Under the pieces are notes generated by a model, which was not told where the DNA came from, did no database searches, and worked only from the letters and a program-made list of their open reading frames with translations. Below are positions 24,256-28,139 of a stretch of DNA of 28,139 nt, piece after piece; position 1 is the first letter of the stretch; every line of letters starts with the position of its first letter. The stretch spans positions 1 through 28,139 of the forward strand of contig DAHWBL010000284.1 in the NCBI GenBank assembly GCA_027323595.1, written 5' to 3'. Source of the DNA: Acetobacteraceae bacterium (GTDB lineage Bacteria > Pseudomonadota > Alphaproteobacteria > Acetobacterales > Acetobacteraceae). The translations under genes and the position numbers were made by a program.

Positions 24256-24855
24256 CTATCTGGATACGGTGCGCAGAGCGGCGATGATCTGATCGAGTGC
24301 CGCGGCGAGGGCGGCGTTCTGCGCCGCCGCCCGCGCCGGGGCGGTGGCCTCGGCCACCGGCGCGGTGCCGGTGCTGGTGCGTTGCAATATCGGCGTGTTG
24401 TCGCGATCCAGATCGATCAGCGTCCAGCCGATCACGGCGGTCGCGGAGGTGGCGTCGTCAGACAGGTCGAGCAGCTGGCTTTCGAGCGCGCGGTGCGCAT
24501 CCAGGCGGCTGCCGGGCGCCACCACGGCGGCGAACAGGCCGGCGGCGGCGAGCCGGGCGCGCAACGCCGCCTCCACCGCCGGCGCGGGCGGTGCCGCCCA
24601 TTCCTCCCAGTAATCGGTGGCGAGGCTGCCATCGGCGCGGTGTTGGCGCAGTCCGCGCGCTTCCAGCCCCGGTGCCGCCTCGGTCGCGCGCACCAGCAGA
24701 ACCGGCGCGCCGCGCGGCCCCTGGCGCGGCGGCAGCGACGCATCGCCGAGCGGCCAGAGCCGTTTTTGCTGATAGGGCCGGTCCGGCAGCACCGAACAGC
24801 CGGCAAGCCCGGCAACCCCGGTCAGGATCGCGCGTCGCGCCAATCGGTCCATCAT
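24256..24855 (-). CDS. ABC-type transport auxiliary lipoprotein, PqiC-like (PF03886 family)
   Basis: A 199-residue lipoprotein with lipobox GLAGC (Cys20). It begins the mature part SVLPDRPYQQKRLWPL, then PVLLVRATEAAPGLEARGLRQHRADGSLATDYWEEWAAPPAPAVEAALRARLAAAG, the layout of the PqiC/DUF330 family in which a strand 'R-x-G-x-x-x-x-x-Y-x-x-x-x-W-A-x-P-x-x-x-x-x-x-x-x-L' is followed by a partner strand and helix. In MCE systems this lipoprotein is thought to sit in the outer membrane and dock the MCE protein. The end (TAPARAAAQNAALAAALDQIIAAL) is Ala-rich and helical. It is the last gene of the Mla-type operon; its ATGATG start overlaps the MCE stop by four bases. The start could be the second ATG. 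Confidence 0.82.
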   Translation of the reverse strand: MMDRLARRAILTGVAGLAGCSVLPDRPYQQKRLWPLGDASLPPRQGPRGAPVLLVRATEAAPGLEARGLRQHRADGSLATDYWEEWAAPPAPAVEAALRARLAAAGLFAAVVAPGSRLDAHRALESQLLDLSDDATSATAVIGWTLIDLDRDNTPILQRTSTGTAPVAEATAPARAAAQNAALAAALDQIIAALRTVSR

Positions 24856-25868
24856 CGTGCCTCGCTGGAACGCGGCGGCGGACCGCCAAACAGAAGCTGC
24901 CCGGGATCGCGGCGCAATTGTTCGGTGGCGTCGCGCAGATTGGCCGCCGCCGCGCGGGCGTCGCGCAGCACCGGAGCAAGCTCGGTGGTGAGGTCCGCGG
25001 TCTGGCCGTCGGTGTGGCGCACCAGCGCCTGCAGGCTCGTGATCAGCGCCGGCAGCCGCGCCGAAGCCTCGGCGAGACGGCTGGTGGCGAGGTCGGCGTT
25101 GGCGAGGCTTTTGGCCATGTCGGGGCTGTCGAGCAGATGCTGCAACGACGCCGAGGCCGCGCGCAACTGCGCCACCGCGCCGGCCAGGTCCGCGCGCTGT
25201 ATCTGCTCGTTGGCGCCGGCCATCGCGGCGGCGCCGGAGGCGAGCATCTGGTGCAGATCGCCTTTGTCGATCTGGGCGCGCAGATCGGTGGTCAGCCCGA
25301 TGACGCCGTTGACCATCGCCTCGATATCCACCTTCTCCAGCCGCTGGGCGATGATCGCGGCGGCGTCCTGCACCTGGGCGAAGGTGCTCGGCACGGTGGG
25401 GATCACGTCCGCCACCGGGGTCCATGGCATGGTGATCGGCGGCGGCGCGCCGGGCACGAAATTCAGCTCGATATAGGCGAGCCCGGTCAGCCCGGCGCTG
25501 GCCAGGCGCGCGCGCAGCCCGGCCTGGACCACCTCCTGGGTGGTCGGCGCGCCGATGATCTTGGACACATCGATGCGATAGCGCACATAGACCATCTGGA
25601 ACTGCGCCCGATCGAACTCGGCTGGCGCCGGCGGCGCGTATTCGGCCGCGGTCAGCCCCAGCTCGGTCACCTCGCCCAGCGTCACGCCGCGATATTTGAC
25701 CGGCGAGCCGACCGTCAGCCCCTGCACGGATTCGCGGAAATAGCTCTCAATGAGCCGCCCCTGCCGCAGCCGGCCGCCGGCGATGAACAGCACCATCGCC
25801 ACCAGCAGCACCACCCCCAGAACGATCAGCACGCCCACCCTCAGGTTGGTCGCGCGCGTCGTCATCAC
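24852..25868 (-). CDS. MCE-domain lipid transport protein, MlaD-like
   Basis: A 338-residue protein anchored by one N-terminal helix (11-31, VGVLIVLGVVLLVAMVLFIAG) and carrying one MCE domain (about 38-135: SYFRESVQGLTVGSPVKYRGVTLGEVTEL and ASAGLTGLAYIELNF). In the family MCE domains form hexameric rings that pass phospholipids across the periplasm. The long C-terminal half (about 165-325) is rich in Ala, Leu, Gln and Asp heptad-like segments, consistent with the coiled-coil/needle tails of longer MCE proteins. E. coli MlaD is only about 183 residues; this one is nearer the longer proteobacterial type that pairs with a PqiC-like lipoprotein. The start is GTG at 25868 or the ATG at 25865; both overlap the ATPase stop. 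Confidence 0.88.
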   Translation of the reverse strand: MMTTRATNLRVGVLIVLGVVLLVAMVLFIAGGRLRQGRLIESYFRESVQGLTVGSPVKYRGVTLGEVTELGLTAAEYAPPAPAEFDRAQFQMVYVRYRIDVSKIIGAPTTQEVVQAGLRARLASAGLTGLAYIELNFVPGAPPPITMPWTPVADVIPTVPSTFAQVQDAAAIIAQRLEKVDIEAMVNGVIGLTTDLRAQIDKGDLHQMLASGAAAMAGANEQIQRADLAGAVAQLRAASASLQHLLDSPDMAKSLANADLATSRLAEASARLPALITSLQALVRHTDGQTADLTTELAPVLRDARAAAANLRDATEQLRRDPGQLLFGGPPPRSSEAR

Positions 25869-26629
25869 GCCGCCTCCCGCCGGAAGAACGCCCGCACGCG
25901 CGGATCATCCGAGCCGTCGCGCAGGGCGCGCGGGTCGCCCAGCGCGATGACGCCGTGCGCGCCGCGATCGAGCATGAGGCAGCGATCCGCGATCGCCAGG
26001 ATCGAGGCGAGCTCATGGGTGACGACCACGAAGGTCGCGCGCAGGATGTCGCGCAGATCAAGGATCAACTGGTCGAGCCCGGCGGAGGTCACCGGGTCGA
26101 GCCCGGCCGACGGCTCATCGAGGAACAGCAATGGTGGGTCCAGTGCCAGGGCGCGCGCGATGGCGGCGCGCTTGGCCATGCCGCCGGAAATCTCCGCCGG
26201 CAGCAGCTCGGTCGAATCGGCCAGCCCGACCAGCCCGAGCTTGGCGCGGGCCAGCGCCACACGCGCCTCCTCGGGCAGGTCGGTATGCATCTGCAAGGGC
26301 AGCATCACGTTCTCCAGCAGGGTCATCGAGCCGAACAGGGCACCGGACTGGAACATCACGCCGATCCGGGTGAGCACGTCGCCGCGGTCGTCACCTGGAT
26401 ACATATCATGTCCGAGCACCCGAACGCTGCCCGCGGTCGGCGGCAGCAGGCCGATGATCTGCTTCATCAGGGTGGACTTGCCGCAGCCCGAGCCACCCAG
26501 GATCACGAACACCTCGCCGGCGGTCACGCTGAAGCTGACATGCTCATAGATCAGCCGCGTGCCAAACCCCTCGGTGGAGAAGCTTTGCGCGACATCGCGC
26601 ACCTCCAGCACCGGGCCATCCAGGGCCAT
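25865..26629 (-). CDS. MlaF-like ABC transporter ATPase
   Basis: A 254-residue ATPase that powers the MCE lipid transporter from the cytoplasmic side. Walker A is GGSGCGKS (45-52), the Q-loop is VMFQSGALFGSMTLLENV (91-108), the signature ISGGMAKR (147-154) is the form characteristic of Mla/Ttg2-type ATPases, and Walker B is LLFLDEP (167-173) followed by SAGLDPV; the switch His lies in VVVTHEL. The C-terminus GDPRALRDGSDDPRVRAFFRREA matches the family tail. The frame is open upstream through the permease gene; start assigned at the ATG at 26629, two bases after the permease stop, with a GTG at 26635 as alternative. Confidence 0.92.
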   Translation of the reverse strand: MALDGPVLEVRDVAQSFSTEGFGTRLIYEHVSFSVTAGEVFVILGGSGCGKSTLMKQIIGLLPPTAGSVRVLGHDMYPGDDRGDVLTRIGVMFQSGALFGSMTLLENVMLPLQMHTDLPEEARVALARAKLGLVGLADSTELLPAEISGGMAKRAAIARALALDPPLLFLDEPSAGLDPVTSAGLDQLILDLRDILRATFVVVTHELASILAIADRCLMLDRGAHGVIALGDPRALRDGSDDPRVRAFFRREAA

Positions 26630-26631
26630 GG

Positions 26632-27726
26632 TCACCAGCCCAGCAGATAGAACAGGACGGCGAAAACACCGTCCAGCAGCACCATCGCCACGATCCCGCC
26701 CACCACCGCGCCGGTCGCCGCCTGGCCCACCGCGCGCGGGCCGTTGCCGGCGGCAAGCCCGCAGCGGCAGCCGATCGCGGCCACCGCGGCGCCGAACATC
26801 ATCGCCTTGAACAGCCCGCCGAACAGATCGCCCAGCGCCACCGTCTGACGGATCTGGATCGCGATCGCGTCCGGCGAATAGCCCAACGCCTGCATCACCA
26901 CCGACATCCCCGCGATGCCCGATGCGTCCATCAGCAAGGTGAGCGCGGGCATCACCAGCAGCGCCGCCAGCAGCCGCGGCAGCACCAGCATGGTCATCGG
27001 ATCGAGCCCGAGCGTGCGGATCGCCGCGATCTCCTCGTTCACCTTCATGGTGCCGATCTCGGCGGCGAAGGCCGAGCCGGTGCGCCCGGCCAGGATCACC
27101 GCGGTCAGCAGCGGCCCCAGCTCGCGCAGCAGCGACACCGAGACCAGGTTGGCGACGAAAATCTCCGCGCCGAAGCGTTGCAGCGGCACCGCCGACTGGA
27201 ACGCCAGGATCAGCCCGATCAGAAACCCGAGCATCAGGATCAGCGGCACCGCGCGCACCCCGGCCTCGTCGGCGGTGCGCAGCAGGTCCGACAGGCGCAG
27301 CATCCGCCGCCGCGACGGCGCCATGGCCAGCGCCACCGCCACCTCGCCCAGATAGGCGATGCCGCCGCCGGCCGCGCGCAGCCCGAGCCTGGCCAGCGAG
27401 GTGAAGGTCCAGCCCGGAGCCGGTGTGGGCTGCGGGGGCGGTGGCGCGCGGCGCAGCCGGTCGAGCAGGGTGTCGAGCCCGGCTTCCTGCCCGCGCAGCC
27501 CGATCGGCCCGCCATGGCGCGCCTCCGCGCCGAGCAGCAGGGTGGCGCCGGCGGTGTCGCACAGCGCGACGCCGGCGAGGTCGGCGACCAGCGCGCCCTC
27601 GTGCGGCTCCGCCGCCGCCCGCATCGTCTGCGTCCAGATGCCGGCGATCCCGGCCGCGTCCATCCTGCCGGTAAAGCGCAGGACGGTGGCGCCGTCCTCG
27701 GTGCTGACCGACAGGGTTGCGCTCAT
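26632..27726 (-). CDS. MlaE-like permease with fused N-terminal STAS domain
   Basis: A 364-residue permease of the MCE system. Residues 1-95 form a STAS (anti-sigma-factor-antagonist-like) domain with TEDGATVLRFTGRMDAAGIAGIW, VADLAGVALCDTAGATLLLGA. This is the MlaB part, a separate protein in E. coli. Residues about 110-364 are the MlaE permease: amphipathic interfacial helix region, then helices with ILMLGFLIGLILAFQ, the conserved LLRELGPLLTAVILAGRTGSAFAAEIGTMKVNEEIAAIRTLGLDP loop and MPALTLLMDASGIAGM. The STAS-permease fusion means no separate mlaB is needed. ATG at 27726 overlaps the stop of the PotD-like gene in an ATGA. The Pro-rich linker (APPPPQPTPAPG) joins the two domains. Confidence 0.92.
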   Translation of the reverse strand: MSATLSVSTEDGATVLRFTGRMDAAGIAGIWTQTMRAAAEPHEGALVADLAGVALCDTAGATLLLGAEARHGGPIGLRGQEAGLDTLLDRLRRAPPPPQPTPAPGWTFTSLARLGLRAAGGGIAYLGEVAVALAMAPSRRRMLRLSDLLRTADEAGVRAVPLILMLGFLIGLILAFQSAVPLQRFGAEIFVANLVSVSLLRELGPLLTAVILAGRTGSAFAAEIGTMKVNEEIAAIRTLGLDPMTMLVLPRLLAALLVMPALTLLMDASGIAGMSVVMQALGYSPDAIAIQIRQTVALGDLFGGLFKAMMFGAAVAAIGCRCGLAAGNGPRAVGQAATGAVVGGIVAMVLLDGVFAVLFYLLGW

Positions 27727-28139
27727 CCGCGCAACCAGGCCTCGAAGCGGTCGCTCAGCCGTTGCAGATTGTCGCGCCAGAATTGCTCATCCACCGCCAG
27801 CGTGCCGGCCAGATGCGCCGGTGTCGCGGTGGACAGCGGCGTGTCGTCGGCGGGTGGTGGCGGGGCGGGTGTCGGCGGGGTGGAAGCCGGCGGGGTGGGT
27901 GGCGGCTTGCTCAGCCCGGCATATTGGGTGGCGGCCAGGATGCGCGCCTGCGTCGACGGGTCGGCGGCGGCGGCGAGGAACTTCATCGCCTCGTCTTGCA
28001 TCGGCGTGCGCGCGCGGATCGCCCAGAAGCGAACGGCGGTGAGCGCGCCGTTCCATTGCACGGCAAGATCGACCGGCGCCGGCGGCGCGGCGCCCGGCGG
28101 GGCGGCGGGTGCGGGCGGCGGGATCGGCGGCGGGGCGGC
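27723..28139 (-). CDS. PotD-like solute-binding protein, C-terminal fragment with proline-rich inserts
   Basis: The frame is open to the right edge, so only the last ~138 codons are seen. The core resembles the C-terminal lobe of polyamine-type (PotD/PotF, SBP_bac_8) binding proteins: VQWNGALTAVRFWAIRARTP, DEAMKFLAAAADPSTQARILAATQYAGLSK, and LAVDEQFWRDNLQRLSDRFEAWLRG, which parallel 'WN-G-x-x-x-x-x-x-W-x-x-P-K-G-x-x-N-x-x-A-A-M-K-F-I' and 'D-x-x-W-W-x-x-N-x-x-x-V-x-x-R-x-x-x-W-L-x-x' of the family. Two Pro/Ala-rich stretches interrupt it: at least 22 residues at 28139-28074 before VDLAVQWNG, and PPPTPPAS...PPPP at 27905-27852. It overlaps the STAS-MlaE start by four bases, so it heads or belongs to the Mla-type operon. 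Ligand unknown; polyamine transport is only a family guess. Confidence 0.7.
   Translation of the reverse strand, partial: AAPPPIPPPAPAAPPGAAPPAPVDLAVQWNGALTAVRFWAIRARTPMQDEAMKFLAAAADPSTQARILAATQYAGLSKPPPTPPASTPPTPAPPPPADDTPLSTATPAHLAGTLAVDEQFWRDNLQRLSDRFEAWLRG

Noticed and set aside
26630..27562. N-terminal extension of the MlaF-like frame through the permease gene
   Set aside because: Shadow sequence rich in Arg/Gly/Ala; the ATPase fold begins at the ATG at 26629.

Overview
The window is GC-rich, densely packed chromosomal DNA from an alphaproteobacterium. Gene content and order (a secA gene divergent from a parvulin, then argJ, then a MutT-type gene; Liv-type importers; NodT/RND efflux) fit the Rhodospirillales/Acetobacteraceae, but that placement is inference from family resemblance, with no rRNA or marker alignment behind it. 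I see no tRNA, rRNA, CRISPR array, insertion sequence, prophage or integrase. Composition looks uniform, so this reads as core or stable accessory chromosome rather than an island.

Layout from left to right. (1) 1-374: 3' end of a phosphomannomutase/phosphoglucomutase. (2) 390-722, minus: a small lipoprotein resembling only the C-terminal part of SlyB-like proteins. (3) 941-2020, plus: a lipoprotein lytic transglycosylase ending in a SPOR domain. (4) 2022-11101, minus: a complete tripartite efflux operon transcribed as NodT-type outer-membrane factor, MdtA-like adaptor, MdtB-like pump, MdtC-like pump. (5) 11195-16309, plus: a Liv-type ABC importer in the order ATPase, ATPase, binding protein, permease, permease, followed by a VOC-fold (glyoxalase/extradiol dioxygenase-like) protein. 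(6) 16320-19046, minus: secA. (7) 19260-23254, plus: periplasmic parvulin, argJ, a GNAT-Nudix fusion and a CinA-type molybdopterin-binding-domain protein; then 23287-24249, an orphan NMT1/TauA-like binding protein. (8) 24256-28139, minus: an MCE/Mla-type lipid transport operon (STAS-MlaE permease, MlaF-like ATPase, MlaD-like protein, PqiC-like lipoprotein), preceded by and overlapping the 3' end of a PotD-like solute-binding protein that carries proline-rich inserts.

Gene packing is extreme. Stop/start overlaps of 1 to 8 bases occur within the efflux, Liv and Mla operons. Three convergent pairs are separated by 1, 10 and 6 bases, leaving almost no room for intrinsic terminators. Visible regulatory structure is concentrated in three divergent intergenic spacers (723-940, about 11000-11194 and 19047-19259), each with a short perfect inverted repeat.

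Most genes belong to well-known families. The points most worth a second look are: the PotD-like protein with proline-rich inserts translationally coupled to an Mla operon; the GNAT-Nudix fusion beside argJ; the probable non-AUG start of the NodT gene with an operator-like palindrome upstream; a TTG start of the MdtB-like gene with seven G residues between its Shine-Dalgarno and start; and a Thr/Ser/Ala-rich insert in that same pump. I found no system I can confidently call undescribed.
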